64,000 bases of DNA, from contig NZ_PDCM01000001.1 in assembly GCF_008634025.1 (NCBI RefSeq), positions 1,110,501 to 1,174,500 on the forward strand, written 5' to 3'. Below the pieces are notes generated by a model, which worked only from the letters and a program-made list of their open reading frames with translations, was not told where the DNA came from and ran no database searches. The position numbers and the translations under genes were made by a program. Numbering within the stretch: position 1 is the stretch's first letter; each line of letters starts with the position of its first letter. Below, in pieces: positions 16,105-24,443 of this stretch. Source of the DNA: Streptomyces albofaciens JCM 4342 (GTDB lineage Bacteria; Actinomycetota; Actinomycetes; Streptomycetales; Streptomycetaceae).

Positions 16105-16439
16105 GAGGCCCTGAGGGCGGCGGGCCAGGTTCCGGGTTGCTCCGCGCCGAGGACAGCCGGCGTCAAGTGACCGTCAGGAAACGGGCGGCCGCCGCAAGGT
16201 GTACGTATGCGTCACGTGTCCGCAGCACGGGCTTAACACTGACCGGGCACATTGGTGACGGTGGCGATACGGACTTCCGGAGCGGCTCCCGGACCTTCCG
16301 CAGATCGCCCGGACGCGCGGACCGGCCCCGGCCGGCGCGCGTCCTCCGCGGGGACCGCCGTCGTCCCGCCCCCGGCCCGGCCGGGGTGCGGCGGTCCCCG
16401 CGCCACCACGCCCGTGCGGGGGCCGGACCGGCCGCCCGC
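16105..16439. other. intergenic region between convergent genes, no gene seen
   Basis: 335 bases contain many overlapping GC-rich hairpins in 16290-16435, which probably serve as a two-way termination region. Short frames here have no ribosome binding site or recognisable product. Confidence 0.5.
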
Positions 16440-16862
16440 CTAGTCCCAGCCGTCCTCGTCCCGCTTGCGGTCCTGGCGGGGGCGCTTGAAGAAGCCGGAC
16501 GCGTGCACCGCGTTGACGGCGACGATGCCCGCCCAGCTGACGATCAGCCCGGTCAGTCCCGCGTTGGCGCTCCCGATCGCGGACAGCGGGACCGCGAGGA
16601 CCAGCGAGACCGTGGCGAAGCCGAAGCGCTCCGCATAGCCGCCGCCACCGCCGGGCGCGCTCCGCGGCCGGGGCGGCTGCGCACCGCGCGCGACCTGCAT
16701 CTGCTGCTCGGCGAACTGCCGGCGCACCCGCTGGTCGACCGTCGTGTCGAGCTTCTCCAGGAAGGACTCGACCAGCTCGGACTCGTACTCCGGCCCCAGC
16801 TCCTTGCGCGTCTGCAGGGTCGCGTCGAGTTCTTTCCTCAGCTCGGGGTCATGGGTAGCCAT
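16440..16862 (-). CDS. small integral membrane protein, unknown function
   Basis: The 140-residue protein starts MATHDPELRKELDATLQTRKE. The N-terminal half is charged and helical (1-62). A Pro/Gly linker (RGAQPPRPRSAPGGGGG) is followed by two membrane helices (about 76-118) and a basic tail. It resembles cytoplasmic-domain-plus-two-helix proteins conserved among streptomycetes, but I cannot name a function. It starts only 10 bases after the stop of the NCS1 permease and may be the last gene of that operon. Confidence 0.75.
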   Translation of the reverse strand: MATHDPELRKELDATLQTRKELGPEYESELVESFLEKLDTTVDQRVRRQFAEQQMQVARGAQPPRPRSAPGGGGGYAERFGFATVSLVLAVPLSAIGSANAGLTGLIVSWAGIVAVNAVHASGFFKRPRQDRKRDEDGWD

Positions 16863-16872
16863 GCTGCCGAGA

Positions 16873-18336
16873 CTACGGGCGGGGACCGGGCCGCGCGGTA
16901 GGGCTTTCCCCCGTATTCGCGGGGGAGGGGCCCGCGTCCGGGGGAGAGGAACCCGTGCCCGCCACCGTGGCGGGCGGTACGCGGCCGGTGTCGCGGCGGG
17001 CGGCCGCCCAGTACAGGACGGCGGGTACGGCCAGCCCGACGAGCCAGGACACGTCGGCGCCGCCGAGCGGGTCCACCAGCGGGCCGGTGTAGAAGTGCGT
17101 GGCCAGGAACGGGAGCTGGGCCAGCACCCCGAGGCCGTAGACGGCCAGCGCCCTGCCGTTCCAGGCGCCGTAGCGGCCGGCCGGGTCGCTGAGCGCGGGG
17201 ATGTCGTAGCGCTCCTTGGAGATCAGGTAGTAGTCGACCAGGTTGATCGCCGACCACGGGGTGAAGAAGGTCAGCAGGAACAGCAGGAAGTCCTTGAACG
17301 AGGTGAGGAAGGAGTCCTTGCCGAGCAGGGCGACGGCGGTGCCCGCGAGCATGATGCCGGTGATGTGGGCGGCGCGGCCGCGCGGTGACAGGGTGCCGCG
17401 GCCGCGGAAGCCGCTGACGCCGGTGACCAGCGACATGAAGCCGCCGTAGGTGTTCAGGACGTTGATGGTCAGCTTGCCGAGGGCGATGACGAAGTACAGC
17501 GCCGAGGCCGCGAGGCCGGTGCCGCCGAGGGAGACGACGTAGGAGACCTCGTGGCCGACGAAGGCGGTGGGCGCCGCGGCGGCCGCCAGCGCGCCGAAGG
17601 TCATCGACCACTGCGACCCGAGGACCGAGCCGGACAGGGTCCACCAGAAGGTGGCCCGGGTGGAGGTGTGGCGGGGCAGATAGCGGGAGTAGTCGGCGAC
17701 GTACGGGCCGAAGGCCAGTTGCCAGGAGGCGGACAGCGAGACGGCGAGCAGGAACAGCGGGAAGGAGAAGGACCGGTCGTGCAGCAGCGCGGCCAGGTCG
17801 GCGCGCTCCAGCAGGCGCGCGCCGAGGTAGAGGAAGGCCAGCGCGCACACGATGCTCGCTACCCGGCCCAGCATGTGGATGAGCCGGTAGCCGACCGCCG
17901 CGGCGACGGCGGTGACCGCGGCGAAGACCAGGATGCCCGGGGTGTCGCCCAGCTTCGTCAGCTCGCCGACCGCCTGCCCGGCCAGCACCGTGCCGCTGGC
18001 GAAGAACCCGATGTACATGACGATCACGAGCGCCAGCGGCACCACCGCGCCCCGCACCCCGAACTGGGCCCGCGAGGAGATCATCTGCGGCAGGCCCAGC
18101 CGCGGCCCCTGCGCGGAGTGCAGGGCCATGACCGCGCCGCCCAGGACGTTGCCGAGCAGCAGCCCGAGCACGGCCCACAGCGCCCGGGCGCCGAAGACGA
18201 CGGCCAGCGCGCCGGTGACGACGGCGGTGATCTGGAGGTTGGCGCCGAGCCACAGGGTGAACTGGCTGACCGGCGTGCCATGGCGTTCGGCGTCCGGTAC
18301 GACGTCGATCGAGTGCCGTTCCACCACTGCCGCCAT
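16873..18336 (-). CDS. NCS1-family nucleobase:cation symporter (cytosine/purine permease type)
   Basis: The 487-residue protein starts at an ATG with GGAGG seven bases before it. It has about twelve membrane helices, starting FTLWLGANLQITAVVTGALA, with ALHSAQGPRLGLPQMISSRA in the first cytoplasmic loop. These are hallmarks of the NCS1 family (an L-G-x-P-Q-M-x-x-S-R-x-x-F-G motif). Later motifs include LNTYGGFMSLVTGVS and FFTPWSAINLVDYY. NCS1 proteins import cytosine, purines, allantoin, hydantoins or thiamine precursors with a cation. It lies downstream of a cysteine-dioxygenase-like gene and an amidohydrolase gene, so an unusual N-heterocycle is a reasonable guess for the substrate. Confidence 0.88.
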   Translation of the reverse strand: MAAVVERHSIDVVPDAERHGTPVSQFTLWLGANLQITAVVTGALAVVFGARALWAVLGLLLGNVLGGAVMALHSAQGPRLGLPQMISSRAQFGVRGAVVPLALVIVMYIGFFASGTVLAGQAVGELTKLGDTPGILVFAAVTAVAAAVGYRLIHMLGRVASIVCALAFLYLGARLLERADLAALLHDRSFSFPLFLLAVSLSASWQLAFGPYVADYSRYLPRHTSTRATFWWTLSGSVLGSQWSMTFGALAAAAAPTAFVGHEVSYVVSLGGTGLAASALYFVIALGKLTINVLNTYGGFMSLVTGVSGFRGRGTLSPRGRAAHITGIMLAGTAVALLGKDSFLTSFKDFLLFLLTFFTPWSAINLVDYYLISKERYDIPALSDPAGRYGAWNGRALAVYGLGVLAQLPFLATHFYTGPLVDPLGGADVSWLVGLAVPAVLYWAAARRDTGRVPPATVAGTGSSPPDAGPSPANTGESPTARPGPRP

Positions 18337-18399
18337 CGGCCGCCCTCCTCGCTCCGGCTGTATGGGCTCATGCAGGATCGGCGCGGGTGAATGGAGAAA

Positions 18400-19026
18400 T
18401 CAATACCCCGGACCGGAAAAGGTGGCGCGGGGGCCGCCGGGCGCCGGGCCGGCCGTACCGGGCTCCGGGGGCCCGCCGGGCTCCAGGGGGCGGAGTTCGT
18501 CCGCGTACGAGACGGAGAGGCGGCGCATCAGGCCGTCCTCGGTGATGGCGTACTGGCCGAGCCGCCACAGCGGCGGCGAGTAGGCGTGCAGCGAGACCGT
18601 GTCGTCGGTCGCGCCGGTGAGGCGGTGGATGTGGTCCGGGCCGAAGCAGAAGGCGGCGCCGGAGCCGAAGGCGGTGCTCAGGTGGGCGCCGCCGATACGC
18701 GGGTTGGACTCGGTGAGCACTCCCTGCACCACGCGCACCGCGCCGGACGAGAGGTCGTGGTCGTGCCAGCCGGTGTCGCTGCGCCGGGTCCAGCACAGCA
18801 GCCAGACGTCGACGTAGGTGTCGCGGTGGAGGGACGCGTAGTGCCGCTCGGTGTCGGAGAAGGCGACCTCGTCGCGCCACAGGCCGGGGGAGTCGGCCAG
18901 CCGCTCGACGAGGGAGCGCAGTTCGCGCCGGTCGAGGTTGCGGGCGGGGAGGGCGGCGAAGAGGCCGGGGAGCCGGGGAGGGGCGGTGCGCGGGGCCGGG
19001 CGGTGGGGCGTGCGGGGTTCGGGCAT
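18400..19026 (-). CDS. cysteine dioxygenase-like cupin protein
   Basis: The protein has 208 residues from the ATG at 19026 (AAAGGAG upstream). The cupin core carries the iron ligands of the type I cysteine dioxygenase family: His88 and His90 in GWHDHDLSSG, and His147 in SLHAYSPPL. VVQGVLTE and FCFGPDHIHRLTG match the two cupin motifs. Classical members oxidise cysteine to cysteine sulfinate with O2. Its ATG overlaps the stop of the amidohydrolase by one base (TAATG), indicating translational coupling. The coupling to an amidohydrolase and a nucleobase-type permease is unusual for cysteine catabolism, so another thiol substrate is possible. Confidence 0.85.
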   Translation of the reverse strand: MPEPRTPHRPAPRTAPPRLPGLFAALPARNLDRRELRSLVERLADSPGLWRDEVAFSDTERHYASLHRDTYVDVWLLCWTRRSDTGWHDHDLSSGAVRVVQGVLTESNPRIGGAHLSTAFGSGAAFCFGPDHIHRLTGATDDTVSLHAYSPPLWRLGQYAITEDGLMRRLSVSYADELRPLEPGGPPEPGTAGPAPGGPRATFSGPGY

Positions 19027-19937
19027 TACGGGCGGGCTCCTTTCGCCGGGCCGAGGAGGCGGGCCGGGTTGGCGGTGCGCAGGGCGTGCACGGCGGCGGC
19101 GCCGAGGCCGGGCACGTCCGGTACGGCGTACGGGCGGTCGCTGCCGAAGACCACGGCGTCGATGCCGACGGCGCGGACGACCGTGTCCACGGCACGCGTG
19201 CCGTAGGAGGAGGTGTCGTAGAAGACGCCGGGGTCGATGCGCCCGCGGTCCTGCCCGCCGCGTGCCGCCAGCCGTTCGCCGTGCAGCGGGGCGAGGCCCG
19301 CGAGGGCGGCGAAGCAGACGCGCAGGTGCGGGTGGCGGGGGCGGCCGAAGGCGCGGAAGGCGAACCAGGCGGCGTGCAGCTGCTGGAGGTAGGGGACGAG
19401 GGCGGGCCACCACGGCGGGCTGCCGGGCGGGGCGGGTGGCGCGGCTCCGGGGTGGATGAACAGGGGCCGGCCGAGCCGGGCCACGCCGTCGAGGAGCGGC
19501 CCGCAGCGCTTCCACCCGGCGGCGTCCATCAGGGCGGTGGCGGGGAGCTGGAGGCCGACGCAGCCGCGGTGCAGCAGGCGTGCGACGGGCCGGGGATCGG
19601 GGACGGGGACGGACAGGCAGGGGGAGGCCCACACGCCGAACGGGGCGGGCAGGGCGAGCGCTTCGTCGTGGAAGGCGTCCAGGAGCGGGGCGGCTTCGGC
19701 GGGCGGCAGGAACTCGATGCCGAGCGGGCTGGAGAGCGCGAGCAGGGCCCGGCCGAGGCCGTCGGCGCGGGCGCGTTCCGCACGGGCGGCGGGGTCGTGG
19801 TCGGCGGGGTCGACGGCGTACGGAGGCTCGCCGGGCAGGTGCAGCGTCCGGCCGTCGAATCGGGGCGGCGCGGTCCGCGTACGCAGCAGCGCGAGGAACC
19901 GTGGCGGCCAGAGGTGCTGGTGGACGTCGGTGGGCAC
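19026..19937 (-). CDS. amidohydrolase family protein (amidohydrolase 2 type)
   Basis: The protein has 303 residues and starts at GTG after GGAGGAA. It begins TDVHQHLWPPRFL, the D-x-H-x-H metal motif near the N-terminus. It continues with a TIM-barrel-like pattern: GLQLPATALM, PLFIHPGAAP with a metal His, a region around HPHLRVCFAALAG, and VVFGSDRPYAV with the catalytic Asp near the end. This is the layout of the ACMSD/amidohydrolase-2 family, whose members are metal-dependent hydrolases or decarboxylases. It is first in a four-gene minus-strand group and is divergent from the LacI-type regulator, with a large inverted repeat in between. The substrate is unknown. Confidence 0.82.
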   Translation of the reverse strand: MPTDVHQHLWPPRFLALLRTRTAPPRFDGRTLHLPGEPPYAVDPADHDPAARAERARADGLGRALLALSSPLGIEFLPPAEAAPLLDAFHDEALALPAPFGVWASPCLSVPVPDPRPVARLLHRGCVGLQLPATALMDAAGWKRCGPLLDGVARLGRPLFIHPGAAPPAPPGSPPWWPALVPYLQQLHAAWFAFRAFGRPRHPHLRVCFAALAGLAPLHGERLAARGGQDRGRIDPGVFYDTSSYGTRAVDTVVRAVGIDAVVFGSDRPYAVPDVPGLGAAAVHALRTANPARLLGPAKGARP

Positions 19938-20038
19938 GGGCTTCCTCCGGGAGGGCTGTCCGGCCGAGTGGCTCGGTCGGGCGGGCGGCTCGGTCGGCCG
20001 GGATAATCGGCCCTCGGAACGGTCCGGAACAAGGGAAG

Positions 20039-20076
20039 TTAACCGCTTCAGTTACGCGATTGAGTGAAGCGATTAA
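20039..20076. promoter_or_regulatory. probable LacI-type operator in the divergent promoter region
   Basis: TTAACCGCTTCA (20039-20050) and TGAAGCGATTAA (20065-20076) are inverted repeats with one mismatch in twelve, separated by 14 bases. The site lies in the only low-GC patch between the amidohydrolase and the LacI-type gene and could control both directions. Confidence 0.7.
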
Positions 20077-20180
20077 CCCGAAGGCGTGTCAAGGGAACGG
20101 CGGGGGCGGGCACGCGCACGGCACGGCGTCCGCGCGGACCGACGCGCGGGTTCGGGCAGCCCCTTGGGTAGGCTTCCGGC

Positions 20181-21197
20181 ATGGCCAGGCCCCGTAAGCG
20201 CACCACCCTCCGCGAGGTGGCCGAGGCCACCGGGCTCTCCACCGCCGCCGTCTCCTACGCCCTGCGCGGCACGCACGTCTCCAAGGAGACCGAGGAACGG
20301 GTGCGCAAGGCCGCCGCCGAACTGGGTTACGAGGCCGACCCGATCGCCCGCGCCCTGGCCAGCGGCCGGACGAGCATGGTCGGCGTACTGGCCGGCGACC
20401 TCCAGGACCTGTGGCAGCAGCAGCTGATGGCGGCGATAGGGCGGGAACTGCTCGCGGGCGACCGCTACGCCCTCATCCTCGACGCGGGCGGCGACCCGCA
20501 GCGCGAGCTGGCCCTGGCCAAACAACTCCGTGACCAGCGCGTGGACGGACTGCTGGTGTCCCCGGTCGACCCCTCGGCGGCGGGCTGGGCGCGGATCGCC
20601 GAGGCGGTGCCGGTGGTCTCCATCGGCGACTCGCTGCGCCGCGCCCGTACGGCGGGCGAGGTGCTCTTCGACAACCGCGCCGGCATCGACGCCGTACTGG
20701 AATACCTGACCGGACTGGGCCACCGCCGGATCACGGTCCTGACCCCGACCGGCCCGTCCACCCCCGACCGGCCCGCCGACGTGTACGTACGGGAGGCCGC
20801 CGGACGGCTCGGCATCGCCGCCGAAGTCCTCCCGTGCGCCCAGGAACTGGGCGAGGCGACGGCGGTCGCGCGGCGCGTGCTGCGCGACGGCGGCGCGGAC
20901 GGGACCCGCCCGACGGCGGTGTTCTGCTTCTCCGACTCGATCGCGTACGGGGTCTACGCGGCGGCGGCCGAGGCGTCGCTGAAGGTCGGCCGGGACATCT
21001 CGGTGGTCGGCTTCGACGACCACCCCGTCTCCCAGGTGCTCACCCCGCCCCTGACGACGCTGGACTGGGGCCTCGGCGGCATCGCCGAGGAGGCGGCGCG
21101 GCTGGCCGTCGCGGCGATCGAGGGACGGCGGGTACGGCGCAAGCGCATGCTGTGCGCGCCGCGGCTGAGCGAGCGGGGCTCGGCCGTACGGGCCTGA
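20181..21197 (+). CDS. LacI-family transcriptional regulator
   Basis: The protein has 338 residues. The N-terminal helix-turn-helix is TLREVAEATGLSTAAVSYAL (residues 9-28), followed by the hinge helix region DPIARALASGRTSMVGVL. A periplasmic-binding-protein-like effector domain (60-338) contains VDGLLVSPVDPS, DNRAGIDAVLEYL, and FCFSDSIAYGVYAAA with VVGFDDHPVSQVLTPPLTT. This type of regulator usually represses a neighbouring catabolic operon until a small-molecule inducer binds. The divergent amidohydrolase-cupin-permease group is the obvious target, through the inverted repeat at 20039-20076. The inducer is unknown. Confidence 0.93.
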   Translation: MARPRKRTTLREVAEATGLSTAAVSYALRGTHVSKETEERVRKAAAELGYEADPIARALASGRTSMVGVLAGDLQDLWQQQLMAAIGRELLAGDRYALILDAGGDPQRELALAKQLRDQRVDGLLVSPVDPSAAGWARIAEAVPVVSIGDSLRRARTAGEVLFDNRAGIDAVLEYLTGLGHRRITVLTPTGPSTPDRPADVYVREAAGRLGIAAEVLPCAQELGEATAVARRVLRDGGADGTRPTAVFCFSDSIAYGVYAAAAEASLKVGRDISVVGFDDHPVSQVLTPPLTTLDWGLGGIAEEAARLAVAAIEGRRVRRKRMLCAPRLSERGSAVRA

Positions 21198-21218
21198 GGG
21201 GCGGCGGTCCCGGGCGCC

Positions 21219-21665
21219 TCACGCGGGGACGGGCAGTCCGAGGGCGCGGAACGTGACCCGCTGGTCGAACCACAGCAGCGCGACCGTCACACCGCCCATG
21301 ACCGCCGCGAACACGAGGTGCCCGGCCGCCGACGCGACCTGAGCGCCGAGCGCCCCCAGCAGAAGGTGCGCCCCCATCCGGAAGGCGATCAGCCCGAAGG
21401 CGATCAACCGCGTACGGGAGTTCTTCAGCAGTGCCCTCACCAGCTTGATCCGGCGGCGCAGCACGGTCAGCCCGACGACGATGTTGACCGCGGCGAACGC
21501 CAGGACCACCGCCCAGGCACCGGACCACGCGTGACACAGGTCGTAAGCGGCCCCCAGCACCCCTTCGAACGCGAAGAACCACACCGGCAGCGGCTTCACC
21601 TTCGCCGGCTCCTCCGCGGAGACCTGCCGCCCCGCGTCCTTCCGAGCCTTCGTGAAGATCTGCAT
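21219..21665 (-). CDS. small membrane protein, unknown function
   Basis: The protein has 148 residues from MQIFTKARKD (ATG at 21665, AGGGG eight bases upstream). An alternative ATG at 21713 adds 16 residues but has no good site. The cytoplasmic N-terminus is basic, then four hydrophobic segments follow (about residues 31-50, 53-73, 88-110 and 113-133). Sequence landmarks are LPVWFFAFEGVLGAAYD and VVGLTVLRRRIKLVRALLK. I do not recognise the family. It is convergent with the LacI-type gene and divergent from the secreted protease. Confidence 0.7.
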   Translation of the reverse strand: MQIFTKARKDAGRQVSAEEPAKVKPLPVWFFAFEGVLGAAYDLCHAWSGAWAVVLAFAAVNIVVGLTVLRRRIKLVRALLKNSRTRLIAFGLIAFRMGAHLLLGALGAQVASAAGHLVFAAVMGGVTVALLWFDQRVTFRALGLPVPA

Positions 21666-21892
21666 GCTGCCCGCCCCTGATGGTGAAGTACCGCTGTTCC
21701 GTGATGCCTTCATCCTGCTGAGGCGCGGGGCTGCGCGGCAGCGTCAAGTGTCCTCGGCCGGCCGGGACGAATGTCATGGGGCGGCGGCAAGGCCGAAGTT
21801 GTGCGGTTCGTCCGCGAGTCTCCGGAACCTTTCGTCCCGGCGAGGTGTCTCACGGTACGGCCCGTGCCCGGCGAAAAAGGAGCTGTTTCCGG

Positions 21893-22627
21893 ATGGTGCG
21901 TCGCGTTCGTGTACTGCTGCTGACCGTCTTACTGCTGGTGACGGGCTCGGTGATGACGGCCGTGCCGGCCTCCGCCGTCATCGGCGGGTCCAGGAGCACC
22001 TACGGCCCGTGGGCGGTGCGCATGCTCGTCGACGGCAAACCGGAGTGCACGGGGACGGCGGTCGCCCGGGAGTGGATACTCAGCGCCTCCCACTGCTTCT
22101 ACGAGCAGGCCGAGCCGATCGCCGACAAGCGGATCTCCTTCCGGGTCGGCGACCTCGACGTGCGCAAGGGCACCACGGTCCGCCCGGTGCCCGGCAAGCG
22201 CGTGGGCAGCGCGCACGCCGACATGATGCTCGTCAAGGTCCCGCCGATGAAGATCCCCACGGCGCGCCTGGCCACGGCCCCGGTCCACATCGGCCAGACC
22301 GTGCGGCAGTACGGGTGGGGCGCCACCTGCACCGACGACGAGAACAGCTGCCAGTCCCCCGTCCTCAAGCAGTCCAGCCTGCGGGTCGTACGGCCGGACG
22401 ACCCCCGGTGCGAGGGCCACACCGCACCGGGCGGCCCGGACTTCTGCATGGAGAAGGTCTCCGGGATCCCGGCCGGCGGCGACTCCGGCGGCCCGGTGAT
22501 GAGCATCGCCCCGCACGGCTCGGAAACCCTCCTCGGCGTCTTCAACGGCTCGGACCGGGAGACGGTCGCCCAGGCCGGGGAGGTTTCCCAGCAGCTCGCC
22601 TGGATCCGCTCGGTCATCCGGCGCTAG
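21893..22627 (+). CDS. secreted trypsin-like serine protease (S1 family), with a TTA codon
   Basis: The protein has 244 residues; AAGGAG precedes the ATG. The signal peptide (1-28) ends PASA and the mature protein starts VIGG, the typical S1 N-terminus, so signal peptidase alone could release an active-type N-terminus. The catalytic triad is His67 (LSASHCF), Asp110 (HADMMLV) and Ser198 (GGDSGGP). Six cysteines are present in the mature part. Codon 13, in the signal peptide (21929-21931), is TTA, read only by the bldA tRNA in Streptomyces. The gene is therefore a candidate for developmental translational control. The substrate preference is not clear from the sequence. Confidence 0.93.
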   Translation: MVRRVRVLLLTVLLLVTGSVMTAVPASAVIGGSRSTYGPWAVRMLVDGKPECTGTAVAREWILSASHCFYEQAEPIADKRISFRVGDLDVRKGTTVRPVPGKRVGSAHADMMLVKVPPMKIPTARLATAPVHIGQTVRQYGWGATCTDDENSCQSPVLKQSSLRVVRPDDPRCEGHTAPGGPDFCMEKVSGIPAGGDSGGPVMSIAPHGSETLLGVFNGSDRETVAQAGEVSQQLAWIRSVIRR

Positions 22628-22651
22628 CGCCGGGCCGGGGCCGGCGGTACG

Positions 22652-24199
22652 TCAGGCCCGGGTGGCGGGACAGGTGATGTCGGTGGCCGGGCGTGCGCCG
22701 GTGAGCAGGAACGCGGTGGTGCGCGCGTCCGCGCAGGTGCGGTCGTCGCCCTTGTAGACGCCGTGCCCACCGGCCTCGACGGTGATCATCCGGGCGCGGT
22801 CGCCGAAGGCCCGGCGCATGGCGCGGGCGCCGGCGAGCGGGGTGTTCGGGTCGCGGCGGTTCTGGATGAGCAGGACGTTCGACGGGCCGTGCGGGGTGAT
22901 GCGCACGGGCCGCTCGGCGGGCGGCGCCGGCCAGAAGGAACAGGGCGTGATGTTGACCGGCATACCGGCGGTCAGCGGGTGGCGGACGCGGTCGGCGGCC
23001 ACGTCACGGGCGTGCTTTCCGGGCGAACGGGGCCAGGCCACGTCGTTGCAGAGAGTGGCGGTGGAGACGGCGGCGGTCTGCTGCTGCGCCTCGATGTCCG
23101 CAGGGGACGGCACCGGCTGCGCGGGCAGGTCCGGGGCCTTCGGGTCGTCCAGCTTGGCGCGGGCGGCGCGCATCAGCGTGATCAGGCCGTCCAGCCGGCT
23201 GTCGGAGTGGAGGCTCGTCAGCAGCTGCTGGCGCAGGACGTTGCCGTTCAGCTCGGCGGGGTTGGCGTCCGGCCAGGGCAGCGGGGTGCGGTCGAGGCGG
23301 GCGGCGAGGTCCAGGAACAGCGGGCGGATCTCCTCCGGGCGGTCGGCGAGCCGGTCGGCCCGTGCCGGGTCGGCGGCCCGCGCCGCGAAGTCGGGGAAGC
23401 GGTCCTCGGCGCCGACGGCGGAGTTCGCCAGCCAGCCGCGCTCCACCCGGGCCGGGTCGGGATCGCCGTTGCTGTCCAGCACCCAGTGGGCCGTCCGGTC
23501 CGGAAAAAGCTGTGCGTAGACCGCCCCGGTGTACGCCCCGTACGAGACGCCCAGGCCGGACAGCCGGTGCTCGCCCAGGGCCTGCCGGATGCGGTCGATG
23601 TCCCGGGCCTCGTTGGCGGTGCTGATGCCGCGCAGCACCGGCCCGCCGTTCCGGGCGCAGGCGGCGGCCGTCCGGCGCGCCGCGGCGACGTTGCCGTCGA
23701 TGGATCCGTCGGCCGCGGGCCATGGGCGCAGGGTGGTCATGGCCAGGTCGGCGTACGGAAGGCCGCAGCTCACGGGCGAGCTGTGTCCCATGCCGCGCGG
23801 GTCGAAGCCGATGATGTCGTAGGCGGCGCGCAGGCGTTCCGAGAGCTTCGCGGTGGCGGGGCGGTCCAGCCCCGTACCGCCCGGTCCGCCGGGGATCAGC
23901 AGCAGGGCCCCGCGGCGCGCGGCCGGGTCCTCGGCCGGAATGCGGGAGACCGCGAGATCTATCTGTCTGCCGCCCGGGTCCTTGTAGTCCAGGGGGACTT
24001 TCAGGGTCGCGCACTGCTGGGAAGCGGCCTTGGCAGGCGTCGAACCGCACGGTTGCCAGTCGAGCGTGGTGCGGGGGCGGTCCGGGGCGGCCGAAGCGGC
24101 GGCGCCGGGCGGCGCGAGGAACGGCAGGGCCGTGGCGAGTACGGCGGCGGTGGCAACGGCGCAGGCCCCAACGGGGCGGCGGCGCTTGGATTTTCGCAT
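22652..24199 (-). CDS. secreted alpha/beta hydrolase, tripeptidyl-aminopeptidase type
   Basis: The protein has 515 residues from MRKSKRRRPVG at 24199. A signal peptide ends near residue 38 (PGAAASA-AP). The alpha/beta-hydrolase fold shows GALLLIPGGPGGTG (oxyanion region) and GFDPRGMGHSSPV. The triad is Ser219 in GLGVSYGAYTG, Asp450 in NRRDPNTP and His479 in EAGGHGVY. The C-terminal part matches the TAP-like domain of Streptomyces tripeptidyl aminopeptidases, which cut tripeptides from the N-termini of exported proteins. It ends 25 bases from the stop of the convergent protease gene, a close pairing of two exported peptidases. Confidence 0.9.
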   Translation of the reverse strand: MRKSKRRRPVGACAVATAAVLATALPFLAPPGAAASAAPDRPRTTLDWQPCGSTPAKAASQQCATLKVPLDYKDPGGRQIDLAVSRIPAEDPAARRGALLLIPGGPGGTGLDRPATAKLSERLRAAYDIIGFDPRGMGHSSPVSCGLPYADLAMTTLRPWPAADGSIDGNVAAARRTAAACARNGGPVLRGISTANEARDIDRIRQALGEHRLSGLGVSYGAYTGAVYAQLFPDRTAHWVLDSNGDPDPARVERGWLANSAVGAEDRFPDFAARAADPARADRLADRPEEIRPLFLDLAARLDRTPLPWPDANPAELNGNVLRQQLLTSLHSDSRLDGLITLMRAARAKLDDPKAPDLPAQPVPSPADIEAQQQTAAVSTATLCNDVAWPRSPGKHARDVAADRVRHPLTAGMPVNITPCSFWPAPPAERPVRITPHGPSNVLLIQNRRDPNTPLAGARAMRRAFGDRARMITVEAGGHGVYKGDDRTCADARTTAFLLTGARPATDITCPATRA

Positions 24200-24443
24200 G
24201 TCGACAGCCTGGCCGGGCGGGTGCCGGGTGCCCAGTGGGGCAGCACCAAGATCGAGGGTGGGGTGTGCCCCACCTCTCCGCCGTGCCGGGTGGTGTCCGG
24301 AGGGCGATCGGCCGGTCGGCGGCGGCCCGCCTCTTGTCCGTCTGCATATCGTCATGCAGAGTCGTGGTGAGTGAATAGATGCCGAGGTGTCCCGACGGGT
24401 GTGGAACGGTCGGCGGGCCGTCCGGGGAAGGGAGGCCGGTGCC

